A stretch of 64,000 bases of DNA. Origin: Streptomyces griseoviridis. Lineage in GTDB: Bacteria > Actinomycetota > Actinomycetes > Streptomycetales > Streptomycetaceae. Below are positions 43,030 to 52,664 of this stretch, one piece after another (positions within the stretch are counted from its first letter, which is position 1; the number at the start of each line of letters is the position of its first letter). The translations under genes were made by a program, and so were the position numbers. The notes below the pieces were generated by a model that was not told the origin of the DNA, searched no databases, and saw only the letters and a program-made list of their open reading frames with translations. The stretch is taken from assembly GCF_005222485.1 (NCBI RefSeq), contig NZ_CP029078.1:5111501-5175500 (forward strand), in the 5' to 3' direction.

Positions 43030-43443
43030 ATGCTGAGATATCTGCCGTTCCTCCTGGTCCTGGCGCTGATGATCTACGCGTTCATCGACTGTCTGAACAC
43101 GCCGGAGGAGGAGGTCCGCGGCCTGCCCAAGGTGGTCTGGATCATCATCATCCTGCTCTTCGGCGAGGTGCTGGTCGGTCCGGTCGTCTGGCTGCTCGCG
43201 GGCAAGAACCGTGCGGGCGGCGGCGCCGGCGGCGGCCGGCAGGCGGGCCCGCAGCGCTGGGTGGCGCCGGACGACAACCCCGACTTCCTGAAGTCCTTGA
43301 ACAAGGACGGGAAGGACGCGGGCGCCCCGGAGGACGGGACCGCCGCGCGGGACGCCACGGACGCCGGTGGCGGCCGCGCCGAGGAGCCCCCGAAGGACGT
43401 CACCGACCCCACGGGCGAGGAGAAGGGCCCCCGCGCCGACTGA
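43030..43443 (+). CDS. Small membrane protein with PLD-nuclease N-terminal domain
   Basis: A 137-residue protein with two membrane helices: LRYLPFLLVLALMIYAFIDCLNTPEEEVRGLPKVVWIIIILLFGEVLVGPVVWLLAG. This is the PLDc_N domain, which in longer proteins precedes phospholipase D/cardiolipin synthase domains and here stands alone. The tail is hydrophilic and Gly/Asp/Pro-rich. ATG 43030 starts at the first helix; an AGGAAAG lies rather far upstream. It is divergent from ubiD (88 bases). Function unknown. Confidence 0.85.
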   Translation: MLRYLPFLLVLALMIYAFIDCLNTPEEEVRGLPKVVWIIIILLFGEVLVGPVVWLLAGKNRAGGGAGGGRQAGPQRWVAPDDNPDFLKSLNKDGKDAGAPEDGTAARDATDAGGGRAEEPPKDVTDPTGEEKGPRAD

Positions 43444-43467
43444 CCCGCCCCGCGGAGCCTCCCGGTC

Positions 43468-44112
43468 TCAGATCCTGCGGAGGATCAGGGCGGCGTGCGG
43501 GGTGGTCTCGCCGCGTTCCTCGTCGGCCTCCCTGACCGTGCGGGAGACCGTCCTGAACCCGGCGGCGGTGAGCAGGGCGGTCATCTCGTCGGGCCGGCGG
43601 CGCAGGAAGTCGAGGGCGACGGGGAGGCCGAAGGGCCGGTCGTGGCGACGGGGCCGGTCGCCGACCTGGAAGGCGACCAGCAGGAGGCCGCCGGGCGCGA
43701 GGACCCGGTGGAACTCGGCGAACAGCGCGGGCAGCCTGTCCACAGGGGTGTGGATGGACGAGTACCAGGAGACGACGCCGCCGAGCGCGCCGTCCGGCAG
43801 CCCGAGGTCCAGCATCGAGCCCCGCTCGAACCGCAGCGACGGGTTGTCCCGGCGGGCGATGGCGAGCATCGCGTCGGAGAGATCGAGCCCGTGGACGTCG
43901 AGGCCGAGCCCGGCGAGATACCCGGTGACCAGCCCGGGACCGCAGCCGAGGTCGGCGACGGGCACCCCTGGCCCGACCAGTTCGGCGTAGCCGCGCAGCA
44001 CGGCCCGGTCCAGCGGCCGGGTGGCGAGGACGTCGTGGAACATCGCGGCGTACTCCTCCGCGACGGCGTCGTAGAAGGCGCGGGTGGGGGCGAGGAACTC
44101 GGCGTCGGTCAT
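43468..44112 (-). CDS. Class I SAM-dependent methyltransferase
   Basis: A 214-residue Rossmann-fold methyltransferase. Motif I is PVADLGCGPGLVTGYLAGLG; post-I is VHGLDLSDAMLAIARRDNP; then the FERGSMLDLGLPDGALGGVVSWYSSIHT and LFAEFHRVLAPGGLLLVAFQVGD motifs. The substrate is not evident. ATG 44112 begins MTDAEFLAPTRAFYDAVAEEYAAMF, a typical beginning. No Shine-Dalgarno sequence is visible in front of it, so the transcript may be leaderless. It converges with the PLDc_N gene. Confidence 0.9.
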   Translation of the reverse strand: MTDAEFLAPTRAFYDAVAEEYAAMFHDVLATRPLDRAVLRGYAELVGPGVPVADLGCGPGLVTGYLAGLGLDVHGLDLSDAMLAIARRDNPSLRFERGSMLDLGLPDGALGGVVSWYSSIHTPVDRLPALFAEFHRVLAPGGLLLVAFQVGDRPRRHDRPFGLPVALDFLRRRPDEMTALLTAAGFRTVSRTVREADEERGETTPHAALILRRI

Positions 44113-44170
44113 GGGCGGGGAGGGTAGCGGCCACCACTGACAGCGGGGGCAGGCCGGGCGGCCCGGACGG

Positions 44171-44236
44171 GGCGGTGGCGGTGGCGGTGGTGGTGGTAGC
44201 CAAGGTGGCGGCTGCGGCTGCGGCTGCGGCTGCGGT
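44171..44236. repeat. Trinucleotide/hexanucleotide GGT-GGC-CGGCTG run
   Basis: GGN triplets at 44171-44197 are followed, after a short break, by CGGCTG units to about 44236. The tract lies upstream of the methyltransferase and downstream of the cold-shock terminator. No gene is supported here. Confidence 0.6.
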
Positions 44237-44309
44237 GGGGTGGTGTTGGCGGCGGCGGAGGCCGGGCAAGGCAACCGGGGCCCGTCCGGGCTCCGGTTCC
44301 GGAGAAGGC

Positions 44310-44342
44310 AGGAGCCCCGTCGCCTTGCGGCGCGGGGCTCCT
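44310..44342 (-). terminator. Terminator of the cold-shock gene
   Basis: AGGAGCCCCG-T-CGCC (44310-44324) pairs with GGCG-CGGGGCTCCT (44329-44342), one bulged T and a 4-base loop. It lies 63 bases after the cold-shock stop in the direction of transcription. Confidence 0.75.
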
Positions 44343-44404
44343 TGGGTACTGCTTCAGATCCGGATCAAAGCATCAGGCTCGTCGAGCCAGGAAGCTGTGA
44401 CGGC

Positions 44405-44608
44405 TCAGACGGGAGTTACGTTCTCCGCCTGCGGGCCCTTGGGGCCCTGAGTGACGTCGAAGGAGACCTGCTGGTTCTCCTCCAGCGAACGGAAACCGTT
44501 CGCATTGATCGCGGAGTAGTGAACGAAGACGTCGGGGCCGCCGCCTTCCTGGGCGATGAAACCAAAGCCCTTTTCGGCGTTGAACCACTTCACGGTTCCG
44601 GTAGCCAT
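44405..44608 (-). CDS. Cold-shock domain protein (CspA family)
   Basis: A 67-residue single-domain RNA/ssDNA chaperone. RNP1 is KGFGFI and RNP2 is VFVHY in the sequence [16 protein letters not shown]...DVFVHYSAI, followed by [23 protein letters not shown] 44608 has a perfect AAGGAGG 6 bases upstream. A predicted promoter at 44728-44756 would give a long 5' leader of about 110 bases, as in cold-inducible csp genes. A longer upstream frame exists but is the leader. Divergent from mqnA. Confidence 0.96.
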   Translation of the reverse strand: MATGTVKWFNAEKGFGFIAQEGGGPDVFVHYSAINANGFRSLEENQQVSFDVTQGPKGPQAENVTPV

Positions 44609-44727
44609 AAGCCCTCCTTGGGCCCAAAGGGTTGCCCTGCTCCAGAACCTGCAAGTGTGAAAACGAGTGCCGCACATCTGCATACGTCTGAAAACGACTA
44701 GAGCCCGCGGTTACATGCTCCGCAGGC

Positions 44728-44756
44728 TCTGTACTGCAAGGGAAACCAAACTGCAA
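44728..44756 (-). promoter_or_regulatory. Predicted promoter of the cold-shock gene, with an adjacent inverted repeat
   Basis: On the minus strand TTGCAG (44751-44756) and TACAGA (44728-44733) have 17-base spacing. An inverted repeat GAGCCCGCGG / CCGCAGGCTC (44701-44710 / 44720-44729) overlaps the start-point region and could be an operator or leader hairpin. Confidence 0.5.
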
Positions 44757-44895
44757 CTTGCGGGCGAGCCTAGCACGCGCGCAGCCGCGAGCGGTAGAGC
44801 TCAAGATCACGTCACCCGGACGTTTGAAGAGGGGCGTCTGGGTTGACGGAGTCGACCGTGGGGCCGGGGCCTGGAGACTACCCCATAGGGTCTAG

Positions 44896-45759
<864 letters not shown>

Positions 45760-45762
45760 GGG

Positions 45763-45801
45763 GGGTGAACGGGCGGGAGTCATCGGTCCGCCCGTTCACC
45801 C
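45763..45801. terminator. Bidirectional terminator between mqnA and eccC
   Basis: GGGTGAACGGGCGG (45763-45776) and CCGCCCGTTCACCC (45788-45801) form a perfect 14-base-pair stem with an 11-base loop, exactly between two convergent stop codons. Confidence 0.85.
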
Positions 45802-45813
45802 ACGCCGCCCGGC

Positions 45814-48800
45814 CTACATCGGTGTCGTGACCGTGATGTGCTCGCCGCTGCCCAGGTGCAGCATGCCCTTGCCCGGGTTGATCGGGCCACCGACCATGCT
45901 GCGGTTGGTGCGGATGCCGATCAGCTCGCCCGAGCCGGACTCCTGCGGGGAGAGCAGGATGCCGCGCCGGGCCTTCTTCGCGTCGACCTGCCAACCGGAG
46001 AAGCCGTCACAGATCTCGTCCTCGTCCCCGGCGATGACGACCGCGAGACCCTCCTCCGCGCCCCGCTCGACGATCCGCTTGAAGACGTCCTCGGCGTCGC
46101 AGTCGTCCAGCACCTCTGCGTCGTCGACCAGGACGACGATCGGTTCCGCGGGGGTGGCCGAGCCGATCAGCTCCTCCAGCTCGTCCTCGTCGACGTCCCG
46201 GCCGGTGAAGACCTTCAGCACGCCGTCCACACCGTCGAGTTCACGCACCGGCGACTGGCGCGGGGCGGCGACGATCAGGCGCACCCCCTGGGCGAGGTAC
46301 GAGCGGGCGAAGCTCAACAGGGTCGTCGAGCGGCCCGACTTGGCGGGGCCGCCGATCACGAATGCCGGCACCCCCTGCCCCAGGTCGGGGCCGAACGCCG
46401 TGAGTTCGTCGCCTCCGACGCCCACCAGCGCCCACAGCGGGGAGGCGGCCGTCGCCGGATCGCGCATCGCCCACGCGTCGTCGAAGGAGATCCGGTTCGG
46501 CAGCACATCGACCCGGAACGGCCTGCGGCCACGCGGCACTCCGCTGTCCCTCGCCGCCGCCGCCACACCGATCGAGTCCAGCGCGGCTGCCTGCCCCTGA
46601 CCTGTGGTGTCCTCGGAGAGGAGCGCGAACTGCGTCTCGGCCGCGGACTCGTTGCGGAAGGCGCGGCCGGGCGGGATCTCCTCGGGAACCTTGCGCGAGT
46701 TGATGTCCAGCATCGAGAAGTCGGCACGGTCCGCGAGCCGCAGCCCGTACTTGTCCTCGGTGAGGGACGAGATGCGACCCGCCAGGATCTGCCGGTCACC
46801 GGTGATCACCAGATGGACACCGACGCTCGCCCCCTCCCGCATCATCGCCATGACCTGGTCGGTCAGATCACCGTGGTTGTGCTCGCCGAGGGTGGGCAGC
46901 CAGCCCTCCCAACGGTCCAGGAGCACCACGATGTGCGGCAGCCGCTCGTCCTCGACGACGGCCGCGCGCTGCTCACCGATGTCGGCGTAGCCCTTGTCGG
47001 CGAGCAGTTCCTGGCGGCGGCCCACCTCGCCGGAGAGCCGGTTGACCAGCCGCTCGACGCGCTCCAGCTGGTTGCGGCTGACGACCGCCCCGCAGTGCGG
47101 CAGCCGGGTCAGCGCGTTCAGCGCGCCGTTGCCGCAGTCGATGCCGTACAGGTGCACGTCGGCACTGGAGTTGGTACGGGCCAGCGAACCGGCGATGGTG
47201 CGCAGCACCTGCGAGCGTCCGGTGCGCGGGGCGCCGGCGACGATGAGGTGACCGAAGGTCGCGAAGTCGACGGCCACGGCCCGGCGCGCCTGGTCGGCCG
47301 GCAGGTCCTCGACGCCGAAGGGGGCGGCGGGCAGCGCGCCCTGGGCCCGGACCGCCGGGACCTCGTCCAGCAGGAGGGTGCCGTCGAGCGCGGGCAGCCA
47401 CGGGGAGTGCTGCGCCGGGATACCGAGGGCGGTGTTGGCCTCCCGTACGGCGTCCACCAGCACCTTCAGGTCGGTGATCTCGTCGTCCTCGCTCCTCTCC
47501 GATCTGGGCTTGCGCAGCGCTGCCCGGCCCAGGTCCTGCCAGTCGAGCGGACCCGCCCAGGGGGCGAGCGTCGCGGGGTCGGCGGCGCCCGGCCGCCGAC
47601 CGCCCACCCGGCCCGACTGGAACGGGACGAGGGAGGCGTGCCCGAGCCGGACGTACGCCCGGCCGGGGGTGCTCTTGCTGATGTGCCCGGCCTCCGGCGC
47701 GTCGATGACGTCCGTCGACTCACCGGCGTCGGTCACCCGCAGAGCGATCCGGAGGTTGGTATTGGCCCGGATCTCGGGGGAGACGACGCCGCTCGGCCGC
47801 TGAGTGGCGAGCAGGAGGTGGATGCCGAGGGACCGGCCGCGCTGCGCGATGTTCACCAGTCCCGTGACGAAGTCCGGGAGGTCGCGCACCATCGACGCGA
47901 ACTCGTCGATGACGATGAGGAGTCGGGGCACCGAGGGCCGCGAGGGATCCCGTCTGACCAGGTCCTGATAGTCCTCGATGTCCTTGGCGTCGGCGGCGGC
48001 GAGAATGTGCTCGCGCCGCTTCAGCTCAGCGCCCAGTGACTCCAGCGCCCGTTCGACGAGATGGGCGTCGAGGTCGGTCACCATCCCGACCGTGTGCGGC
48101 AGTTTGACGCAGTCCTTGAACGCCGACCCGCCCTTGTAGTCGACCAGGACGAACGTCATGTTCTCGGGGGTGTTCGCGACCGCGAGGGCGGCCACGATGG
48201 TCTGCAACAGTTCCGACTTGCCGGAACCGGTGGTGCCGGCGATCAGACCGTGCGGCCCGTCCCTGCGCAGGTCGATGCCGAACGGGCCGTCGTACGACTC
48301 CCCGATGACCGCCATCGTCGACTGGCCACCCAACTGCCAGCGCGCGGCGACCGCGTCGCGGGTGGGCGGCTCCAACTGGAGGACGTCGAGAAGTCGGCTG
48401 GCGGCAGGGAGCGCCGAGTCCTCGGTCTCGCCGCTGATGTCCCGCAGTGGCGAGAGGGCGCGGGACAACCGCGCGCACCAGGCGGCCGACACGAAGTCGG
48501 GTCGCACGTTCTTCTTCCGCAGCGCTCCGGCCTGCTCGACCCGCAGCCGCAACTCCGGTGCCGCCCGGTCCTGTTCCTCGTCCTGTCCGGTGGCCGGGTG
48601 CCAGGCCTGGAAGGACGGGAACCCGCCGACGACCTGCTGCGCTGCGGGCGTCGTGGAGGCCCCGGTGTCGCTCGGCCGGGGCTCGGCGACGACCACAGCC
48701 TGGCACTCGCCGGGCAGGAACCGCTCCTCCTCGTCCAGGCAGACGGCCCGGATGGCGACATCCGGGCCTTCGCGCAGCAGCCGGACCACCCCCGGCATGG

Positions 48801-50364
48801 ACCGCAGCCGGCGCGAGCCGTCCCAGATGACGACGATGTCCGGATCGGAGAAGGCCGGACCGTTGTCCTTGCGGCCGCCCTGCTTGAGCGCCTTCTGCCG
48901 GGCGTCGAGGATCTGAGTCAGTTCACCCACCCGGGCGGCCACCGTCTCGGAGTCGATGCCGATCAGAATGTTGACGTCCTGGCCGTTGCCAGGCCGCGAG
49001 TGCGGCAGCCAACGGACCCAGTCCCAACGGGAGTCGGCGGAGTTGTCGGTGAGGACATAGAACTGGACGTCCATCGGGCTGTGCAGCACCGCCGTCTGCG
49101 CCACCGCCCAACGCCCCAGCGCGTGGGCCGAGTCACCGGGTCCCGCGATGCCGATGACCCCGAGGTCGCGCAGCGAAAGGGAGACCGGGGCGTCCTCGAG
49201 GTACCAGCGGACCTTGCGCTTGTGCTCGTCCTGCTCGGGGTCGTCGAGTTCGACCTCGGACGGCACGCGTCCGGTGCCGAAGCGCAGCAGCAGATGGTCC
49301 GCGTCGGTGCGCCGGCGCTCCCAGAGCCTGGTGCGCGGGCCGGTGCCGAAGGCCAGGACGGCGGCCGGGTCGGGGATGGCCTGGCGACGGTCCGACCGCT
49401 CCGTGACCAGGGCCTCCTGCGCGTCCTTCTCGATCCGTGCCTTGTGCTCCTTGTACTCCTTGAGCTGCTTCGCGTGCGACTTGCGGCCGTGCTTCTTGTC
49501 CATGAAGTAGTTGCCGAACAGCATGACCGGGCTCATCAGCGCCATGATCAGGTAGTACCAGCGCCCGAACATCAGCACCGAGACGACGGCACCGACGATC
49601 GGCAGCAGCGCCATCAGCCACGGCAGCGGACGGGCCTCGTAGTCGCCGGGTGGGTTGGGCAGGGAGAAGTGGGTCTGACGGTCGGCGGGGCGCAGCCGCG
49701 GCGGCCGGTTGTAGTCGAGTCCCGCACCGTCGTCGGACCAGGTGAGGGCGGCGTTGGGCGGCGTGTAGCCGAAGATCTCCAACAGTGTGTTGCCCAGAGC
49801 GAGTTGGCCTCCGAGGGTCCACTCACCTCCCTCGAACGCCTCACCGTCGAAACGGACCTCGTCGTCCTTCCCGAGATGAAGGGCGACGGTGCAGGTGCCG
49901 TCGATGGCGATGGAGAGACTGGCGGCCCGGTCCGGCAACTCGGGGTCGTCGACGCGCAGATGCGCGGCCGGTCCGGCGCCGATGTCGTACTTGCCCACGC
50001 CGAGACGGTGCACCGCCCCGGCTCCGGGCCCGCCGACCACCCGGAACTCCACGACGCCGGTGGGTTCGCCCATGACGCAGCCGGCCGGATCGTGCAGGCT
50101 GACGACGGCCCCGTCGCGCAGCGGCGATCCGACGACGGTGGCCGAGGGGTCCAGGGCGTAGCCGTCGACATAGGCGAGCGGAGCTGTGCCCGAGCCGGAG
50201 TTGCGGTGTGCCCCGAGCGGAATGACCTGAGCGCCGCCTCCCGCGCCGACGTTCCGCGCCAACTCCTGTGCGATGTCGCCGACCGTGCACTCCGGGTCGG
50301 CGTCGAGCACCACGTCGGCGCTGGCTCCGCCGAGCGGATCGACGACCGTCAGACTCAGGCGCAC
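45814..50364 (-). CDS. eccC: Type VII secretion ATPase EccC with FHA-like N-terminus
   Basis: A 1516-residue FtsK/SpoIIIE-type motor of an ESX/T7SS system, in single-chain (EccCa+b, EssC/YukBA-like) form. The N-terminal ~200 residues look like tandem ubiquitin/FHA-type domains (RLSLTVVDPLGGASADVVLDADPE, YDIGAGPAAHLRVDDPELPDRAASLSI). Two helices follow at ~247-280 (PWLMALLPIVGAVVSVLMF, YYLIMALMSPVML). The first ATPase has Walker A GTTGSGKS (~705) and Walker B LLIVIDEFA. The second (GAPRTGRS, ~1041) and third (GGPAKSGRS, ~1338) are less canonical. GTG 50364 has GGGGGA upstream. It is divergent from the Esx-like genes. Confidence 0.93.
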   Translation of the reverse strand: MRLSLTVVDPLGGASADVVLDADPECTVGDIAQELARNVGAGGGAQVIPLGAHRNSGSGTAPLAYVDGYALDPSATVVGSPLRDGAVVSLHDPAGCVMGEPTGVVEFRVVGGPGAGAVHRLGVGKYDIGAGPAAHLRVDDPELPDRAASLSIAIDGTCTVALHLGKDDEVRFDGEAFEGGEWTLGGQLALGNTLLEIFGYTPPNAALTWSDDGAGLDYNRPPRLRPADRQTHFSLPNPPGDYEARPLPWLMALLPIVGAVVSVLMFGRWYYLIMALMSPVMLFGNYFMDKKHGRKSHAKQLKEYKEHKARIEKDAQEALVTERSDRRQAIPDPAAVLAFGTGPRTRLWERRRTDADHLLLRFGTGRVPSEVELDDPEQDEHKRKVRWYLEDAPVSLSLRDLGVIGIAGPGDSAHALGRWAVAQTAVLHSPMDVQFYVLTDNSADSRWDWVRWLPHSRPGNGQDVNILIGIDSETVAARVGELTQILDARQKALKQGGRKDNGPAFSDPDIVVIWDGSRRLRSMPGVVRLLREGPDVAIRAVCLDEEERFLPGECQAVVVAEPRPSDTGASTTPAAQQVVGGFPSFQAWHPATGQDEEQDRAAPELRLRVEQAGALRKKNVRPDFVSAAWCARLSRALSPLRDISGETEDSALPAASRLLDVLQLEPPTRDAVAARWQLGGQSTMAVIGESYDGPFGIDLRRDGPHGLIAGTTGSGKSELLQTIVAALAVANTPENMTFVLVDYKGGSAFKDCVKLPHTVGMVTDLDAHLVERALESLGAELKRREHILAAADAKDIEDYQDLVRRDPSRPSVPRLLIVIDEFASMVRDLPDFVTGLVNIAQRGRSLGIHLLLATQRPSGVVSPEIRANTNLRIALRVTDAGESTDVIDAPEAGHISKSTPGRAYVRLGHASLVPFQSGRVGGRRPGAADPATLAPWAGPLDWQDLGRAALRKPRSERSEDDEITDLKVLVDAVREANTALGIPAQHSPWLPALDGTLLLDEVPAVRAQGALPAAPFGVEDLPADQARRAVAVDFATFGHLIVAGAPRTGRSQVLRTIAGSLARTNSSADVHLYGIDCGNGALNALTRLPHCGAVVSRNQLERVERLVNRLSGEVGRRQELLADKGYADIGEQRAAVVEDERLPHIVVLLDRWEGWLPTLGEHNHGDLTDQVMAMMREGASVGVHLVITGDRQILAGRISSLTEDKYGLRLADRADFSMLDINSRKVPEEIPPGRAFRNESAAETQFALLSEDTTGQGQAAALDSIGVAAAARDSGVPRGRRPFRVDVLPNRISFDDAWAMRDPATAASPLWALVGVGGDELTAFGPDLGQGVPAFVIGGPAKSGRSTTLLSFARSYLAQGVRLIVAAPRQSPVRELDGVDGVLKVFTGRDVDEDELEELIGSATPAEPIVVLVDDAEVLDDCDAEDVFKRIVERGAEEGLAVVIAGDEDEICDGFSGWQVDAKKARRGILLSPQESGSGELIGIRTNRSMVGGPINPGKGMLHLGSGEHITVTTPM

Positions 50365-50492
50365 CTGCCATCCCCCCACACACCGAGAACACCCCGACAC
50401 AGTCCGAGTGACCTTAACCGTCACGCCCTTGCCGGGCGCAACGGGATATGACCGGTTCACGATTCCCTTGCAATCCCCGGCCGAAGGCCCCT

Positions 50493-50520
50493 GTGGTCGC
50501 ACCACTTGCACCCGTAAGAT
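50493..50520 (+). promoter_or_regulatory. Putative promoter region of the Esx-like operon
   Basis: A perfect palindrome GTGGT-CGC-ACCAC (50493-50505) lies 9 bases upstream of a TAAGAT -10-like box (50515-50520), in the 253-base region between eccC and the first Esx-like gene. The -35 is not recognisable, so the palindrome may be an activator or repressor site. Confidence 0.4.
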
Positions 50521-50617
50521 CTTTGCTCGTGCGGACGTCCCACCCACGGTTGCGGAGTCCGCGCGCACAGTGCCACGGGGGTAGGCCCTGAGGCGACACC
50601 AACGGGAGGAAGCCGTC

Positions 50618-50923
50618 ATGGCCAAGGGTAAAGACGCAGACCTTACTTATGCCGAGATGGAGAAGGTCGCCGGCGACCTGATCAAGGACATGCACGAGCT
50701 GGAAGACAAGATCAAGGGCGTGGAGAAGCGGGTCTCGGCCCTCGTCGAGAACGGCTTCAGCACCCAGAAGGCCTCCGGGGCGTACGACGACTCCATGAAG
50801 GACTTCACCAAGGGCGCGACCAAGACCATCCAGGGTCTGCACGGACTCTCGGACTTCCTGAAGAAGGCCAAGGAAGCGTACGAGCAGCTGGACGAGCAGC
50901 TGGCGAGCTCGGCCAAGAGCTGA
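50618..50923 (+). CDS. WXG100-like secreted protein 1 (lacking the WXG triplet)
   Basis: A 101-residue helical-hairpin protein. Its length, charge pattern and central turn match Esx/WXG100 proteins, substrates and structural partners of T7SS. The turn region reads SALVENGFSTQKASGAYDD, so the Trp of the WXG motif is replaced (NGF). A C-terminal YxxxD/E-like signal could be YEQLDEQL. GGGAGGAAG precedes ATG 50618. It is the first gene of the rightward operon next to eccC. Confidence 0.8.
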   Translation: MAKGKDADLTYAEMEKVAGDLIKDMHELEDKIKGVEKRVSALVENGFSTQKASGAYDDSMKDFTKGATKTIQGLHGLSDFLKKAKEAYEQLDEQLASSAKS

Positions 50924-51051
50924 TCCCGTCACGCGCACGACCGTGACCGGGTGCGGCGGGGCGTCACGCCCCGCCGCACCCGTGCTTCGGAGGGGCTTGC
51001 CGTCCTGGACCGAGCCCGTACGCGCAACCTCTAGGCAGGGAGTCTGAGTCC

Positions 51052-51363
51052 GTGGCGGACAGAACTCGATACGACCTCGATCTGATCAAGGAATGCTCGA
51101 ACTCGCTCTACCGCATGCACCGTGAGTTCAAGGACCACGGGGACCCGTCCGACGGATACCGCGAGGATCTGGGCAGCGACAAACTGCGGGACGTCTTCGA
51201 CGACTTCTCCGACACCTGGAAGAAGAACCGCAAGAAACTCATGAAGGACATCGAGAACCTGGCCAAGTACACGGCCGAGGCCGCGAAGTCCTACGAGAAG
51301 ATCGACCACGATCTCGCGCAGGCGCTGAGGGGCGCCAAGAGCAGCGGCAAGAAGGAGAAGTGA
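51052..51363 (+). CDS. WXG100-sized secreted protein 2
   Basis: A 103-residue helical protein with a single Trp in the turn-like FDDFSDTWKKNRKKL segment (no glycine after it) and a Lys-rich C-terminus. The size and position suggest it is the partner of the first Esx-like protein, although similarity to WXG100 proteins is weak. YEKIDHDL near the end could be a YxxxD/E secretion signal. GTG 51052 has GGGAG about 10 bases upstream. Its stop overlaps or abuts the effector gene. Confidence 0.75.
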   Translation: MADRTRYDLDLIKECSNSLYRMHREFKDHGDPSDGYREDLGSDKLRDVFDDFSDTWKKNRKKLMKDIENLAKYTAEAAKSYEKIDHDLAQALRGAKSSGKKEK

Positions 51364-51365
51364 CC

Positions 51366-52652
51366 GTGACAGCGCGTCCCAAGGACTGGTCGCCGTTGTA
51401 CGACTCCGACCCGGTGCCCGGGGATCCGTACGAGGTGGCACAGCTCGGCAAGAAGCTGCGGGGCATGGCGGACGAGATCGACAAACAGGCCCGGAACATC
51501 CGGGCGTTGGCATCGGTCGACGGCTGGGACAGCGACGCGGGACGCGCCTTCCACGAGATCGCGGGGGACACCGCGGGCCGGTTGCAGAAGGCATACGACC
51601 GGTACGACGAGGCCGCGACGGCGATCGGCACCAAGGTTGTCGAGGGCGACGGCGAGTCGGCCGAGTACGCCAGCGAGCTGCGTCGAGCGCAGCGACTGGC
51701 GGACAAGGGCCTGAAGGAGTACCGGGAGGCGGAGACCGACTACAAGGCCGCGGGCAAGGTGCTCGACCCTCTTGAGGGGAACGTGCTGACCGGCGACGAA
51801 GCGGTCAAGCACAGTAAGCAGACGAAGAAGCGTGACGATGCGGCGGATCTGATGCTCAAGGCGGAGCAGAAGATCATGGCCGCCAAGCACATCCGCGACG
51901 ACGCCGCACGCCGCGCGGCCAAAAAGATCAAGAACGTGATCCACCACGACGGGGTTCATGACCCCGGCGGAATCATGAACTGGATCGCGGATCATGCGGA
52001 CTGGTTCTCCGCCGTTGCGACCGTCCTCGCGGTGGTGGCACTAGCGGCCGCGATCATCCTTACGGGTGGTATCGCGGCAGCGGTCATCGTCGGTATCGCG
52101 GCAGCTTTCAGCGCGACGGCTTTGGCCGGGCGGCTCTACGACGTCTTTGCGCGCGGCGGAAAGTTCGACGCTCTCAAGATCGGACTGGATGTTCTGGGCG
52201 TAATCCCAGGCTTCGGTGCTCTTCGAGGAATTACCGCAGTCGCCAAGGGTGGGCGCGTACTCGCCGCGCAGCGCGGTGTCTGGACCATGTTCACCAACGG
52301 GTTCGCCGTGAAGAGGATCAACGATGCCACCAGATTGGCATCCAAAATGCTTGCCAAGCGGCAGATAAAGTTCCTTCCCGCGGACGGATTCAACCCCGAA
52401 CTCGTGACAAGGTACATCAAAGGTTTCGGCTTGGCGAACTTGACTGTTAAGTCGGTGAATCGGCTGATGGATAGAATGCCGGAGGCCGACAATTCCTCGC
52501 ACCAGGTCTCGCCACCTGCCGGAGATGCTCGGCCCACCCCGACTCCGAACTTGAAACCGAAGGCACCCGCCGAATCCGGTACTCCGTCACCGACGCCGCG
52601 ACCGAGCCCCTCATCAGCTTCGTTCCGTGCCGCTCTGGCGCCCACCGGATAA
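51366..52652 (+). CDS. WXG-headed type VII effector-like membrane protein
   Basis: A 428-residue protein. The first ~125 residues form a long helical WXG-like domain with SVDGWDSDAGRAFHEIAGDTAGRLQKAYDRYD; this resembles putative T7SS secretion-signal domains. A glycine/alanine-rich hydrophobic part (ADWFSAVATVLAVVALAAAIILTGGIAAAVIVGIAAAFSATALAGRL) spans about residues 215-260. The C-terminus is Pro/Ser/Thr-rich (SPTPRPSPSS). GTG 51366 has AAGGAG 8 bases upstream; GTG 51360 overlaps the previous stop. From about 52000 the third positions carry clearly more A/T than the neighbours. No nuclease or lytic motif is recognisable. Confidence 0.75.
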   Translation: MTARPKDWSPLYDSDPVPGDPYEVAQLGKKLRGMADEIDKQARNIRALASVDGWDSDAGRAFHEIAGDTAGRLQKAYDRYDEAATAIGTKVVEGDGESAEYASELRRAQRLADKGLKEYREAETDYKAAGKVLDPLEGNVLTGDEAVKHSKQTKKRDDAADLMLKAEQKIMAAKHIRDDAARRAAKKIKNVIHHDGVHDPGGIMNWIADHADWFSAVATVLAVVALAAAIILTGGIAAAVIVGIAAAFSATALAGRLYDVFARGGKFDALKIGLDVLGVIPGFGALRGITAVAKGGRVLAAQRGVWTMFTNGFAVKRINDATRLASKMLAKRQIKFLPADGFNPELVTRYIKGFGLANLTVKSVNRLMDRMPEADNSSHQVSPPAGDARPTPTPNLKPKAPAESGTPSPTPRPSPSSASFRAALAPTG

Positions 52653-52664
52653 AGGAGTGAAACC

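Noticed and set aside
44171..44236. Gly-rich small protein gene in the GGT/GGC tract
   Set aside because: Simple-sequence DNA with no start/ribosome site combination; it lies between a terminator and a methyltransferase promoter.
45838..48039. Large plus-strand frames opposite eccC
   Set aside because: They are shadows of eccC, which has three ATPase domains on the minus strand.
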